A DNA stretch of 64,000 bases from Buddleja alternifolia (lineage: Eukaryota; Streptophyta; Magnoliopsida; Lamiales; Scrophulariaceae), in assembly GCA_019426215.1 (NCBI GenBank), contig CM033406.1, forward strand, positions 7,761,146 to 7,825,145. Reading direction: 5' to 3'. The notes under the pieces are model-generated. The model made no database searches and was not told the DNA's origin. It saw only the letters and a list, made by a program, of their open reading frames with translations. Made by a program: the position numbers and the translations under genes. Positions within the stretch are counted from its first letter, which is position 1; each line of letters opens with the position of its first letter. This document shows positions 1 to 11,182 of the stretch, one piece after another.

Positions 1-612
1 AGGGCCTGGCCTAGAAGAATGATTTGTTTCTAGCACATATTCCAAAGATTCATCATTGAGAACTATTCTCAATTTTTTGATCCAATCATTTCTTCTCAAG
101 CATTTCTTCAAGAGGGTTGTTAACCATTTTGAGAGAGATAAGAAAAATAACTGCTGAGAATAAAGAAAGATTCAATTACGTTATTATGTTGTACACCAAG
201 GAAAATTAGACAGGACTTTAAATTTTCACTTGGCTCCCACCATATTTTTCAAATCATTGCACTTCAAACTGCAATATTCAAAAATCTTATTGGAAAGACT
301 TCGTAGTGAGTGATTGAGTTCTTTAATAAATTCGGTGAGTTGCAACCCTTAATGATATGGCTCACTAATTTTATTAAAGTGGCAAACCTTGCCAGCATCG
401 TCAAACATGTGTTTCAATCTTTATTTGGCTCATAGATCACGCGACGACAACTTTTTAACAATTTATAGGTTGTGATCTATCTGAACTTGAGCCCATCAAC
501 TTCCTTCAATCTAACAATTGAATTCCAAATAACATAAATAATTAGTTTATATAATATAGCATAAATAGACACAATCTAATTCCTCATCGACATCTGGGGC
601 ATATAGATAACA
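1..612 (-). mobile_element. Copia BD-family 5' fragment (LTR start, leader, gag start), unit 1
   Basis: Read on the minus strand from 612, the sequence begins TGTTATCTATATGCCC, like the LTR starts of the other copia elements here. After about 100 bases of LTR it passes into an untranslated leader that matches the plus-strand leader at 53103-53240 and 12700-13080. The Gag ATG lies at 125-127, within the typical start MVNNPLEEMLE. A short deletion after that start removes the conserved TGPNY-like stretch and shifts the frame. The piece runs off the window start. The rest of the LTR between its first 100 bases and the leader is deleted. Confidence 0.8.
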
Positions 613-1173
613 AATCCTTCTTCACAATTTTTGGTGTTTATTTCGTCGACTAGTGTAGGCCTCTAGTATAGCTGATGCGCATTCGTCTCCGTCCTTAGAG
701 CAGGCGGTGCTTTTAGGGTTTGCTTCAAACCCTAATCTTGAATTTTCTTCTTCAGTCCGTACAACGTCTACAACTGCGCAAAGCAACAAAATTGAAATCC
801 TTAATGATGCTGCACAGTTGGCCACTCAAGACTAATAATTTAAAGTGACCTTGGGGGCTTAAGGTGAACCCTAATTCTTCGAATTTGCAGAATTCTGTTG
901 TGCATGGTTCAACAATGGCGGCTGAAGGGGGTTCAAGAAGTTACGTTTATTTCATCGAGCACGTCCGAACGCTTCGAGCAGAATGATTTAGCTTCCACAT
1001 TTGAAAGTTATGTTTCCCGCGTTCGAACATCGCAGTCAGGTTTAAAATCGAAAGCTCATCCTCAGAGTTTTTGATTGGAAATGTACGGGTGGGGCAAAAG
1101 TGATGCAAAGAAATTCTATGTCTACTCAGTTTAAAGAATCTATACGGGCTGCACTTCACTATGTGAGGTTGAA

Positions 1174-1491
1174 GTGATCAATGGACAAACTTTCATTAGG
1201 TCTCAATGGGAACATGTGATAGCAGGTAAGCAAAGGTGGAAGTTTACTCTGGTGGGTTATTTCATTGCCAAAAGGCCATACTTTTCTGGATTTAAGAGAT
1301 TCTTTTCATTGATTTGGACAGGAATTACTGAAATCAAAACAAGGAGCACAGGGTTCTACTTCATCACATTTGAGATGATGAACGAGGTTTTGGAAGGGGG
1401 ACTGTGGCTGTTTGAAGGTCAAGTAATTTTCCTTAAACAATGGTGCGAAGGTGTAACTTTAGAGAAACAGTCTCCTAAGGTTGAGCACTAG
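1174..1491 (+). pseudogene. LINE ORF1 DUF4283 domain remnant, unit 1
   Basis: The 105-residue open stretch reads as the N-terminal nucleic-acid-binding (DUF4283) part of a plant LINE ORF1: FTLVGYFIAKRPYFSGFKRF, then a segment ending LWLFEGQVIFLKQW. The family normally continues with a W-x-LWNLP-like segment. Here that part is deleted, and the frame ends at 1491 before resuming about 20 bases on. Compared with unit 2 it lacks a few codons (FET before FEMMN). Homologues in units 2 and 3 show the same lesion, so it predates the tandem duplication. Confidence 0.75.
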
Positions 1492-1511
1492 CTAGTGCAG
1501 TAGGGAAACCA

Positions 1512-1781
1512 TTGTACATGGATGCTATTACTTTACGTATGGATAGAATTGACTATGCACGGGTCTGTGTGAGCGAGAATGTATATGCTGATTTCCCTGG
1601 CCACACATATCAGAATCAGGCGATTTTTACTGGCACATGTAAAATAGCGATAGAGTATGATTGGCGACCTCGAATTTATAAGGCATGTCAGTCATTCGTG
1701 CATGATAGTAAACTCAGACTAAGGAAGCTCGACCACTGGTGGATATATATATTCCTAAACAAGGAAGGTGAAGAGGAATAG
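1512..1781 (+). pseudogene. LINE ORF1 C-terminal part with damaged zinc knuckle, unit 1
   Basis: This continues ORF1 after the deletion at about 1490 (KPLYMDAITLRMDRIDYARV). It ends in YDWRPRIYKACQSFVHD, a degenerate form of the C-x2-C-x4-H-x4-C knuckle of LINE ORF1 proteins: the first Cys is Tyr and the Gly before His is Val. The 89-residue stretch ends at a stop at 1779-1781. It encodes nothing complete. Units 2 (7130-7399) and 3 (11603-11803) carry the same altered knuckle. Confidence 0.7.
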
Positions 1782-2069
1782 TGCGGAAATGGAATAGCGA
1801 ATAGTGTCAAGGAAAAAAGGATGGAAATGGGTAAAGATAATAATAGTGTGCGTAGGCACCCTCTACTAGCATGGCTGAGATAATACATCCTTTAGTTCCT
1901 CTCAAGGTACATCTTTGGTTATTGATAATCTAAATCATCGAGACGAGATCGATACAAATAATGTTTAACTGCCGAAAATAAATATGAACATGTGGTTGAT
2001 GATTTACTGGAAGACAATTCCGATGCAAACCTTGGGCCCTATACATGCAGCCCCTATATATGGTGATAA

Positions 2070-2228
2070 ATGATTTCGATTGCATGCTGGAATGTTTGTG
2101 GTCTCAATAAGCCGGACCACATTACGCTTATAATCTGATCCCGGCTCATAATATAAAAGTTTGTGATTTTGTGGAAACTAGATTTGTTGTAAATGAAATT
2201 TCAAAATTTCTCGACAAATATGACTGTC
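2070..2228 (+). pseudogene. LINE ORF2 endonuclease start, truncated, unit 1
   Basis: An ATG at 2070 opens MISIACWNVCGLNKPDH, the N-terminal strand of an L1 apurinic-like endonuclease, where the Asn of the WN motif helps bind metal. After a stop and a frame change the text continues with FVETRF-like residues (the catalytic Glu region) and then ends at the poly-T junction near 2228. The remaining endonuclease and the whole reverse transcriptase are absent. Confidence 0.7.
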
Positions 2229-2408
2229 TTTTTTTCTTCTTTTGAAAAAGTCAATTGCATTAAACTAAAAAAGGGGAATACAATAAAATGCACAAGGTTG
2301 GTAGTGCCTTGCCACAATCAAAAAGCACCTAAGCTCAACTCAACTCTAGATAAACGATTGCTAACCAAGACAAAGCCAAAACCAACATCTAGCAAAACAC
2401 CGATGCCC
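2229..2408 (-). mobile_element. LINE 3'-end fragment, minus strand, unit 1
   Basis: A poly-T run starting at 2229 is followed by sequence (AAAAGTCAATTGCATTAAAC and on) resembling the reverse complement of a plant LINE 3' untranslated end and A-tail. I read it as a short 5'-truncated LINE, opposite to the LINE it abuts. No target duplication was identified. The copies at 7844-8023 and 12247-12428 are near-identical. Confidence 0.45.
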
Positions 2409-4093
2409 ACATTCGAATGTTTACACATAGAAAATCTACACCGAGCATTCGAACATTATGTTCGAACATTCGAACGCTACTATAACCTACCACGCTATCA
2501 TCCAAATACGCTAAAAAGCATTACATTAATAAAAATTATAATGACTTCAAGTAACACTTGAGAATACGGGGCATCACATCATTGTTGCAAAATTAGGAGA
2601 ATGTAGCAGTTGAGCAACCAATAGAGTGTTTCCTTAATTAATATACCTACTAATTTAATGATTTTATAATCTTACGAAAAATGCATTATTCATTGTGATA
2701 TATATATGGATGTATAAACTAAACGATTTGAAAGAGAGTATTACTTACGAGAATTATTCGACTATAATAATTTTTGGAAGTCAATTAGCCGTCTCTATAT
2801 TAGTTTCTTTTTTTGCTTAGTAATTGGAAATTAATTGGTTATATAGGTTAATAGTATTATCATCAAGTAACTAGATTGACTTGAATGCAAATTATATGCT
2901 TGTAAGGATTTGAGTTTAAATTAGATGTATTTGATGGGTTATGAGATAAACAGAAAAGTTGCACTTAAGCAAAAATACCCATTGTATAGTTCAATTTTTT
3001 CCCTCTTACTCTCTTAGTTCTTCCATCACAAAAATAAACAAAGACTCATTCCTATTTCATCTCTCTATATGTGGTCTACAATTCTTTTCATTGAAGCATA
3101 AGCTTCAAATTTCACTCATCATTTTTTTTAAGAATTTGAAATTTAAGAAAATATTTCATTGTAGCATGTAATAAGTAGATACATTTGAGTGTGGTGTGTT
3201 GATGAAAAGGGTTGTCTTGATGTTTAGGTGAAGAAATTGAACATGCACAAATAAGTTAGTTGAGTTGTGTTGAGGAAAATGAGTTGCATGATGAAAAATG
3301 ATGACGGATTGCTGATAATTGTTAATATGATGAGAATATATGATGTGATTGTGTGTATGAAATTGTCCATGAGAATGCTTGCAAGTTGTTTGACAAAATG
3401 TCTTCAAGACAAAATAGATTGGTGCACTTGAAAACTATCAATTTTTATTTTTTACTTTTGAAATTATTTGGAGGGACAAATAACCATATCCCTTTTTGAA
3501 AATAATTTTGGCGATGCATAATTATGCATTTTCTAAAATTCTGGAAAACTGTGCTGCTGGAATGGTTTTCAGTTACGAGAGCCCACTTTGGCTTCTAAAA
3601 ACTCGTAATTATACATTTCCTCCATTTGATACGTAAAATTTAATGTAATAATATTGATGTGTCATTAGTTACATTAAAATTTTTGCAGTATTTCAAATAT
3701 TACATGATTTTATAAAATTATTTAAAGTAGATTGCTCAAGCGGATTTTTTATACGTAGGCAGTTGATGTTTAATATTTAAAGGGTTTTCTATCGAACTTA
3801 AAATAATGTAATAATAATCTGTCTCTACGACCATATTTGTGCTGAGAATATTTCTGTAAAGTTAGGGAAAAGTTTGATGTACATGTGATTTTATATAATT
3901 CTCATACTCTAACCCGCTAAATTCAACTTGTTGAGATAATTCAATGTTAGTTAAATTACTCGTGACTATCATAAGCCTCTCAAATATGGATAATATTTTT
4001 TGTATGATAGATGTTCACGTGTGTCTGTATCCTAGTTAGCTCGACTTTGTTGGGTAGTAAAAGTTGGGTAGGTTATTAAGATCGGGTATTAGG
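2409..4093. repeat. AT-rich LTR-like sequence, unit 1 (old gypsy-type LTR remnant)
   Basis: No coding sequence. Around 2590-2650 (AAATTAGGAGAATGTAGCAG and following) it resembles the gypsy-type LTR at 4094 and 4466. The interval 2980-3170 has the C/T-rich, promoter-downstream look of an LTR, and the stretch before 4093 (GTTGGGTAGGTTATTAAGAT) looks like an LTR end. I interpret it as an older related LTR without clean termini. The ORFs here are short, AT-driven and without recognisable domains. The unit 2 copy is at 8024-9700. Confidence 0.4.
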
Positions 4094-4345
4094 TGTGATA
4101 CCCCTCATATTATCGAGCAATATCATCTTGTTTATATATTTTATATGTGCATTTTGGGTAATTATTTTAAAATTAGGAGAATGTAGCAATCGAGTGTTTT
4201 CTTGATTAGTATACTTATTGAGACAGTCGAGATTACTTTAGTCGATATAGTTACTAGTTAAAGGTTATTATTATTAATAATAATATAATTATTATTATCT
4301 AAAAAAATTAGAATAATAGGGTCATCACATTATTTCCTTGAGAAA
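4094..4345 (+). mobile_element. Gypsy-type LTR start fragment, unit 1
   Basis: Starts TGTGATACCCCTCATATTAT and runs about 250 bases in parallel with the LTR at 4466 before breaking off and joining internal 3'-end sequence. It therefore looks like the first part of a 5' LTR whose remainder, together with nearly the whole element interior, has been deleted. Confidence 0.6.
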
Positions 4346-4465
4346 TTACTCATGTAATGTCTATCTTTCTTTTGAGGTTAAGGAATAAACTCCTAACCTT
4401 ATTAAATTCAGTGACTCTAACTCAAGTGTGAATTTGGGGACCAAATTCTTTTAAGGAGGGGAGAG
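4346..4465 (+). mobile_element. Gypsy element interior 3' end with polypurine tract, unit 1
   Basis: Only about 120 bases remain between two LTR starts. The last bases before the second LTR are AAGGAGGGGAGAG (4453-4465), a polypurine tract, which primes plus-strand synthesis immediately next to the 3' LTR in gypsy elements. The preceding bases can be read as a C-terminal pol stretch (NLGTKFF then stop), common before gypsy tracts; that reading is tentative. Confidence 0.55.
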
Positions 4466-5377
4466 TGTGATACCCCTCGTATTATCGAGCAATATCATCT
4501 TGTTATATATTTTGTATGTGCATTTTGAGTAATCATTTTAAAATTAGGAGAATGTAGCAATCGAATGTTTTCTTGATTAGTATACTTATTGAGACAGCCG
4601 AGATTAATTTAGTCGATATAGTTACTAGTTAAAGGTTATTATTATTATGATTATTATCTAAAGAAATTAGAATAATGGGGTCATCACATTATTTCCTAAG
4701 AAATTAGATTACTTGTTTTATTATATAATAGTATTAACATGTTAATAGTTGATTTTGACAAGAAGAAGACCTTAGCTATTAAATGATATCTATGCGGGAC
4801 TTGAATGGTACATGATTGAGTTTAGGGATTGAAAAGAAAATTCAAAAGAAAAGAGAAGAAATAAAAGAATTGCACATAATTACTCAAGCTGCTACGCCTT
4901 AGAGATCTTTCATCTTCTACTCTCCCATTCAAGACAAAAAAAAAAAAGGGGGTGAGAAAGGATGTCATCACTCCCATGCCTGCTACACATACTCACACAA
5001 CAGTTTTCAAACTTTTCAAACCAATCTCTACATTGGAGCAAATCAAAGGTATTATTATTTGGAGACCCATTTGTGATTTAGTAAAAAAGTCTAAGTTCTA
5101 GAGTATATAGTATTGCATTTGCATTAACTAGCTAGATCCAAGAGTTTTATCTTTGATTCTAGTGTTTAATTGATAATCTTGATGTTTTATCGAAGAAGAG
5201 TTCACATGCATGTTGATGATACAATTGTTCAAGAAAATTGTCTTAAATTTCGAAATGCTTTTGAGGGATAAGATGAAAGAGTTATTCTTCAAAAAATTTA
5301 CTGTATATACCTGTGCATGTTTAGTGTGTCTCTACAAAATTTCAACCTTTTTGGAGTTTTAGTGAATTTTATAAAAA
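4466..5377 (+). mobile_element. Gypsy-type 3' LTR, truncated, unit 1
   Basis: Begins TGTGATACCCCTCGTATTAT directly after a polypurine tract and continues about 910 bp, including a pyrimidine-rich leader-like segment (4915-5040) and the stretch GGAGACCCATTTGTGATTTA. It ends without a terminal CA at about 5377, where minus-strand copia gag begins. The uninterrupted gag at 44330-44560 shows what the truncated gag looked like beyond this point. Confidence 0.6.
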
Positions 5378-6223
5378 TTCATCTTAAGGACGTGTTTGGA
5401 CACGTCTTCCCATTCGAGCTCCTTTTATATAAAATATCGGACGGTCTGATCGTGCTCTCCAGAGAGCTCTTCTAAGCTCAGCAAGATAGATTTAGCACTA
5501 TCCGTAGTGACTTTGCTACTCGCTGTTCATTGAGGTCAACATATATCCCCTGACTTTATAGTTACCAGAGATCCAATCCATGAAGGGAAGACGAACTTCC
5601 TCATCTTCATTAGGGCCTGGCCTAGAAGAATGATTTGTTTCTAGCACATATTCCAAAGATTCATCATTGAGAACTATTCTCAATTTTTTGATCCAATCAT
5701 TTCTTCTCAAGCATTTCTTCAAGAGGGTTGTTAACCATTTTGAGAGAGATAAGAAAAATAACTGCTGAGAATAAAGAAAGATTCAATTACGTTATTATGT
5801 TGTACACCAAGGAAAATTAGACAGGACTTTAAATTTTCACTTGGCTCCCACCATATTTTTCAAATCATTGCACTTCAAACTGCAATATTCAAAAATCTAA
5901 TTGGAAAGACTTCGTAGTGAGTGATTGAGTTCTTTAATAAATTCGGTGAGTTGCAACCCTTAATGATATGGCTCACTAATTTTATTAAAGTGGCAAACCT
6001 TGCCAGCATCGTCAAACATGTGTTTCATTCTTTATTTGGCTCATAGATCACGCGACGACAACTTTTTAACGATTTATAGGTTGTGATCTATCTGAACTTG
6101 AGCCCATCAACTTCCTTCAATCTAACAATTGAATTCCAAATAACATAAATAATTAGTTTGTATGATATAGCATAAATAGACCCAATCTAATTCCTCATCG
6201 ACATCTGGGGCATATAGATAACA
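5378..6223 (-). mobile_element. Copia BD-family 5' fragment (LTR start, leader, gag), unit 2
   Basis: Minus-strand order from 6223: LTR start TGTTATCTATATGCCC, leader, Gag ATG at 5736-5738, gag to about 5378, where gypsy LTR sequence takes over. This is the full version of the fragment that unit 1 shows only in part. Gag contains the same short deletion after LEK. Its 3' part (5378-5510) still reads RLEEL, then VRYFI, stop, KEL and EDVSKHVLKM with damage. Confidence 0.85.
5516..5722 (-). pseudogene. Copia Gag N-terminal fragment, unit 2
   Basis: The 68-residue open stretch reads NDWIKKLRIVLNDESLEYVL and later PFMDWISGNYKVRGYML, the start of the copia Gag domain (UBN2 / retrotran_gag_2 type), which packages element RNA in virus-like particles. 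The true start at 5738 is in another frame because of a small deletion at the TGPNY position. The same deletion is present at 44870-44900, so these copies share one ancestor. Gag is cut off at the gypsy LTR junction. Confidence 0.75.
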
Positions 6224-6683
6224 AATCCTTCTTCACAATTTTTGGTGTTTATTTCGTCGACTAGTGTAGGCCTCTAGTATAGCTGATGCGCATTCGTCTC
6301 CGTCCTTAGAGCAGGCGGTGCTTTTAGGGTTTGCTTCAAACTCTAATCTTGAATTTTCTTCTTCAGTCCGTACAACGTCTACAACTGCGCAAAGCAACAA
6401 AATTGAAATCCTTAATGATGCTGCACAGTTGGCCACTTAAGACTAATAATTTAAAGTGACCTTGGGGGTAAGGTGAACCCTAATTCTTCGAATTTGCAGA
6501 ATTCTGTTGTGCATGGTTCAACAATGGCGGCTGAAGGGGGTTCAAGAAGTTACGTTTATTTCATCGAGCACGTCCGAACGCTTCGAGCAGAATGATTTAG
6601 CTTCCACATTTGAAAGTGATGTTTCCCGCGTTCGAACATCGCAGTCAGGTTTAAAATCGAAAGCTCATCCTCAGAGTTTTTGA

Positions 6684-7109
6684 TTGGAAATGTACGGGTG
6701 GGGCAAAAGTGATGCACAGAAATTCTATGTCTACTCAGTTTACAGAATCTATACGGGCTGCACTTCACTATGTGAGGTTGAAGTGATCAATGGACAAACT
6801 TTCATTAGGTCTCAATGGGAACATGTGATAGCAGGTAAGCAAAGGTGGAAGTTTACTCTGGTGGGTTATTTCATTGCCAAAAGGCCATACTTTTCTGGAT
6901 TTAAGAGATTCTTTTCATCGATTTGGAAAGGAATTACTGAAATCAAAACAAGGAGCACAGGGTTCTACTTCATCAAATTTGAGACATTTGAGATGATGAA
7001 CGAGGTTTTGGAAGGGCGACTGTGGCTGTTTGAAGGTCAAGTAATTTTCCTTAAACAATGGTGCGAAGGTGTAACTTTAGAGAAACAGTCTCCTAAGGTT
7101 GAGCACTAG
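6684..7109 (+). pseudogene. LINE ORF1 DUF4283 remnant, unit 2 (best preserved copy)
   Basis: A 141-residue open stretch, the longest ORF1 piece of this LINE family in the array. It carries VINGQTFIRSQWEHVIAGKQ, FTLVGYFIAKRPYFSGFKRF and ends with VIFLKQWCEGVTLEKQSPKV. DUF4283 is the predicted RNA/DNA-binding domain of plant LINE and retroelement ORF1 proteins. The stop at 7107-7109 follows the same deletion seen in unit 1. A full ORF1 would continue into a zinc knuckle, which here lies in another frame (7130-7399). Confidence 0.75.
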
Positions 7110-7129
7110 CTAGTGCAGTAGGGAAACCA

Positions 7130-7399
7130 TTGTACATGGATGCTATTACTTTACGTATGGATAGAATTGACTATGCACGGGTCTGTGTGAGCGAGAATGT
7201 ATATGCTGATTTCCCTGGCCATACATATCAGAATCAGGCGATTTTTACTGGCACATGTAGAATAGCGATAGAGTATGATTGGCGACCGCGAATTTATAAG
7301 GCATGTCAGTCATTCGTGCATGATAGTAAACTCAGACTAAGGAAGCTCGACCACTGGTGGATATATATATTCCTAAACAAGGAAGGTGAAGAGGAATAG
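7130..7399 (+). pseudogene. LINE ORF1 C-terminal part with damaged zinc knuckle, unit 2
   Basis: Equivalent of 1512-1781, with MDAITLRMDRIDYARV and the degenerate knuckle RIYKACQSFVHD. Two residues differ from unit 1. Non-functional on its own. Confidence 0.7.
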
Positions 7400-7843
7400 T
7401 GCGGAAATGGAATAGCGAGTAGTGTCAAGGAAAAAAGGATGGAAATGGGTAAAGATAATAGTGTGCGTAGGCACCCTCTACTAGCATGGCTGAGATAATA
7501 CATCCTTTAGTTCCTCTCAAGGTACATCTTTGGTTATTGATAATCTAAATCATCGAGACGAGATCGATACAAATAATGTTTAACTGCCGAAAATAAATAT
7601 GAACGTGTAGTTGATGATTTACTGGAAGACAATTCCGATGCAAACCTTGGGCCCTATACATGCAGCCCCTATATATGGTGATAAATGATTTCGATTGCAA
7701 GCTGGAATGTTTGTGGTCTCAATAAGCCGGACCACATTACGCTTATAATCTGATCCCGGCTCATAATATAAAAGTTTGTGATTTTGTGGAAACTAGATTT
7801 GTTGTAAATGAAATTTCAAAATTTCTCGACAAATATGACTGTC

Positions 7844-8023
7844 TTTTTTTCTTCTTTTGAAAAAGTCAATTGCATTAAACTAAAAAAGGGGAATACAATA
7901 AAGTGCACAAGGTTGGTAGTACCTTGCCACAATCAAAAAGCACCTAAGCTCAACTCAACTCTAGATAAACGATTGCTAACCAAGACAAAGCCAAAACCAA
8001 CATCCAGCAAAACACCGATGCCC
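7844..8023 (-). mobile_element. LINE 3'-end fragment, minus strand, unit 2
   Basis: Copy of 2229-2408: poly-T run followed by the reverse complement of a LINE 3' end. It lies between the truncated plus-strand LINE and LTR-like sequence. Confidence 0.45.
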
Positions 8024-9700
8024 ACATTCGAATGTTTACACAAAGAAAATCTACACCGAGCATTCGAACATTATGCTCGAACATTCGAACGCTACTATAA
8101 CCTACCACGCTATCATACAAATACGCTAAAAAGCATTACATTAATAAAAATTATAATGACTTCAAGTAACACTTGAGAATACGGGGCATCGCATCATTGT
8201 TGCAAAATTAGGAGAATGTAGCAGTTGAGCAACCAATCGAGTGTTTCCTTAATTAATATACCTACTAATTTAATGATTTTATAATCTTACGAAAAATGCA
8301 TTATTCATTGTGATATATATGGATGTATAAACTAAACGATTTGAAAGAGAGTATTACTTACGAGAATTATTCGACTATAATAATTTTTGGAAGTCAATTA
8401 GCCGTCTCTATATTAGTTTCTTTTTTTGCTTAGTAATTGGAAATTAATTGGTTATATAGGTTAATAGTATTATCATCAAGTAACTAGATTGACTTGAATG
8501 CAAATTATATGCTTGTAAGGATTTGAGTTTAAATTAGATGTATTTGAGGGGTTATGAGATAAACAGAAAAGTTGCACTTGAGCAAAAATACCCGTTGTAT
8601 AGTTCAATTTTTTCCCTCTACTCTCTTAGTTCTTCCATCACAAAAATAAACAAAGACTCATTCCTATTTCATCTCTCTATATGTGGTCTACAATTCTTTT
8701 CATTGAAGCATAAGCTTCAAATTTCACTCATCATTTTTTTAAGAATTTGAAATTTAAGAAAATATTTCATTGTAGCATGTAATTAGTAGATACATTTGAG
8801 TGTGGTGTGTTGATGAAAGGGTTGTTTTGATGTTTAGGTGAAGAAATTGAACATGCATGTAATAAGTTAGTTGAGTTGTGTTGAGGAAAATGAGTTGCAT
8901 GATGAAAAATGATGACGGATTGCTGATAATTGTTAATATGATGAGAATATATGATGTGATTGTGTGTATGAAATTGTCCCTGGGAATGCTTGCAAGTTGT
9001 TTGACAAAATGTCTTCAAGACAAAATAGATTGGTGCACTTGAAAACTATCAATTTTTATTTTTTACTTTTGAAATTATTTGGAGGGACAAATAACCAAAT
9101 CCCTTCTTGAAAAGAATTTTGGCGATGCATACTTATGCATTTTCTAAAATTCTGGAAAACTGTGCTGCTGGAATGGTTTTCAGTTACGAGAGCCCACTTT
9201 GGCTTCTAAAAACTCGTAATTATACATTTCCATTTGATACGTAAAATTTAATGTAATAATATTGATGTGTCATTAGTTACATTAAAATTTTTGCAGTATT
9301 TCAAATATTACATGATTTTATAAAATTATTAAAGTAGATTGCTCAAGCAGATTTTTTATACGTAGGCAGTTGATGTTTAATATTTAAAGGGTTTTCTATC
9401 GAACTTAAAATAATGTAATAATAATCTGTCTCTATGACCATATTTGTGTTGAGAATATTTCTGTAAAGTTTGGGAAAAGTTTGATGTGCATGTGATTTTA
9501 TATAATTCTCATACTCTAACCCGCTAAATTCAACTTGTTGAGATAATTCAATGTTAGTTAAATTACTCGTGACTATCATAAGCCTCTCAAATATGGATAA
9601 TATTTTTTGTATGATAGATGTTCACGTGTGTCTGTATCCTAGGTAGCTCGACTTTGTTGGGTAGTAAAAGTTGGGTAGGTTATTAAGATCGGGTATTAGG
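8024..9700. repeat. AT-rich LTR-like sequence, unit 2
   Basis: Copy of 2409-4093 with small indels. Non-coding; no domain in any frame. Short open frames such as 9343-9579 are AT-driven. Confidence 0.4.
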
Positions 9701-10904
9701 TGTGATACCCCTCATATTATCGAGCAATATCATCTTGTTTATATATTTTATATGTGCATTTTGGGTAATTATTTTAAAATTAGGAGAATGTAGCAATCGA
9801 GTGTTTTCTTGATTAGTATACTTATTGAGACAGTCGAGATTACTTTAGTCGATATAGTTACTAGTTAAAGGTTATTATTATTAATAATAATAATATTATT
9901 ATTATCTAAAAAAATTAGAATAATAGGGTCATCACATTATTCCCTTGAGAAACTACTCATGTAATGTCTGTCTTTCTTTCGAGGCTAAGGAATAAACTCC
10001 TAACCTTATTAAATTCAGTGACTCTAACTCAAGTGTGAATTTGGAGACCAAATTCATTTAAGGAGGGGAGAGTGTGATACCCCTCGTATTATCGAGCAAT
10101 ATCATCTTGTTATATATTTTGTATGTGCATTTTGAGTAATCATTTTAAATTTAGGAGAATGTAGCAATCGAATGTTTTCTTGATTAGTATACTTATTGAG
10201 ACAGCCGAGATTACTTTAGTCGATATAGTTACTAGTTAAAGGTTATTATTATTATGATTATTATCTAAAGAAATTAGAATAATGGTGTCATCACATTATT
10301 TCCTAAGAATTTAGATTACTTGTTTTATTATATAATAGTATTAACATGTTAATAGTTGATTTTGACAAGAAGAAGACCTTAGCTATTAAATGATATCTAT
10401 GCGGGACTTGAATGGTACATGATTGAGTTTAGGGATTGAAAAGAAAATTCAAAAGAAAAGAGAAGAAATAAAAGAATTGCACAACATTCCTCAAGCTGCT
10501 ACGCCTTAAAGACCTTTCATCTTCTACTCTCCCATTCAACAGTCTTCAATTTTTCAGAGCAATCTCTACATTGGAGCAAATCAAAGGTATTATTATTTGG
10601 AGACCCATTTGTGATTTAGTAAAAAAGTCTAAGTTCTAGAGTATATAGTATTGCATTTGCATTAAACTAGCTAGATCCAAGAGTTTTATCTTTGATTCTA
10701 GTGTTTAATTGATAATCTTGATGTTTTATCGAAGAAGAGTTCACATGCATGTTGATGATACAATTGTTCAAGAAAATTGTCTTTAATCTCGAAATACTTT
10801 TGAGGGATAAGATGAAAGAGTTATTCTTCAAAAAATTTACTGTATATACCTGTGCATGTTTAGTGTGTCTCTACAAAAGGAGTTTTAGTGAATTTTATAA
10901 AAAT
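9701..10904 (+). mobile_element. Gypsy-type LTR - polypurine tract - LTR remnant, unit 2
   Basis: An LTR start at 9701 (TGTGATACCCCTCATATTAT), about 120 bases of interior 3' end, a polypurine tract (AAGGAGGGGAGAG, ending 10072) and a second LTR start at 10073 repeat the arrangement at 4094-5377. The second LTR runs to about 10904. Relative to unit 1 it lacks about 65 bp near 10538 and about 15 bp near 10878. Confidence 0.6.
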
Positions 10905-11030
10905 TCATCTTAAGGACGTGTTTGGACACGTCTTCCCATTCGAGCTCCTTTTATATAAAATATCGGACGGTCTGATCGTGCTCTCCAGAGAGCTCTTCTA
11001 AGCTCAGCATGATAGATCTAGCACTATCCG
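10905..11030 (-). pseudogene. Copia gag remnant at the unit 2 / unit 3 junction
   Basis: Minus-strand gag bases matching 5378-5508. They stop at 11030, where LINE sequence equivalent to 1023 begins. The bases CCG followed by TTCGAAC are close to CCGCGTTCGAAC of the intact LINE, a possible microhomology at the deletion joint. Confidence 0.6.
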
Positions 11031-11182
11031 TTCGAACATCGCAGTCAGGTTTAAAATCGAAAGCTCATCCTCAGAGTTCTTGATTGGAAATGTACGGGTG
11101 GGGCAAAAGTGATGCACAGAAAATCTATGTCTACTCAGTTTACAGAATCTAAACGGGCTGCACTTCACTATGTGAGGTTGAA

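Larger units (their letters stand above)
613..2228 (+). mobile_element. L1-type LINE fragment (ORF1 plus start of ORF2), unit 1
   Basis: This is a plus-strand remnant of a plant L1 LINE. ORF1 sequence starts near 640 (a stretch reading QAVLLGFASNPNLEFSSS), carries the DUF4283 domain (1174-1491) and a damaged zinc knuckle (about 1680-1720), and is followed by the ORF2 start at 2070 (MISIACWNVCGLNKPDH). It is truncated inside the endonuclease domain at about 2228, so no reverse transcriptase remains. Many stops and small deletions make it non-functional. The same LINE family occurs at 22453-26936. Confidence 0.85.
6224..7843 (+). mobile_element. L1-type LINE fragment (ORF1 plus start of ORF2), unit 2
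   Basis: Equivalent of 613-2228, with the same order: ORF1 N-terminal region, DUF4283, damaged knuckle, ORF2 start near 7688 (SIASWNVCGLNKPDH; a Ser where unit 1 has Cys) and truncation at a poly-T run at about 7844. It joins minus-strand copia at 6223 exactly as unit 1 does at 612. Confidence 0.85.

Noticed and set aside
622..825. 67-residue minus-strand frame (also at 6233-6436) with a hydrophobic, signal-peptide-like start
   Set aside because: It lies opposite the LINE ORF1 N-terminal text and is repeated only because the tandem unit is repeated. No independent sign of coding.
3156..3407. His/Asn/Thr-rich minus-strand frame (also 8767-9018)
   Set aside because: AT-rich LTR-like sequence without stop-poor selection; the two copies differ by frameshifting indels, so the frame is not conserved.
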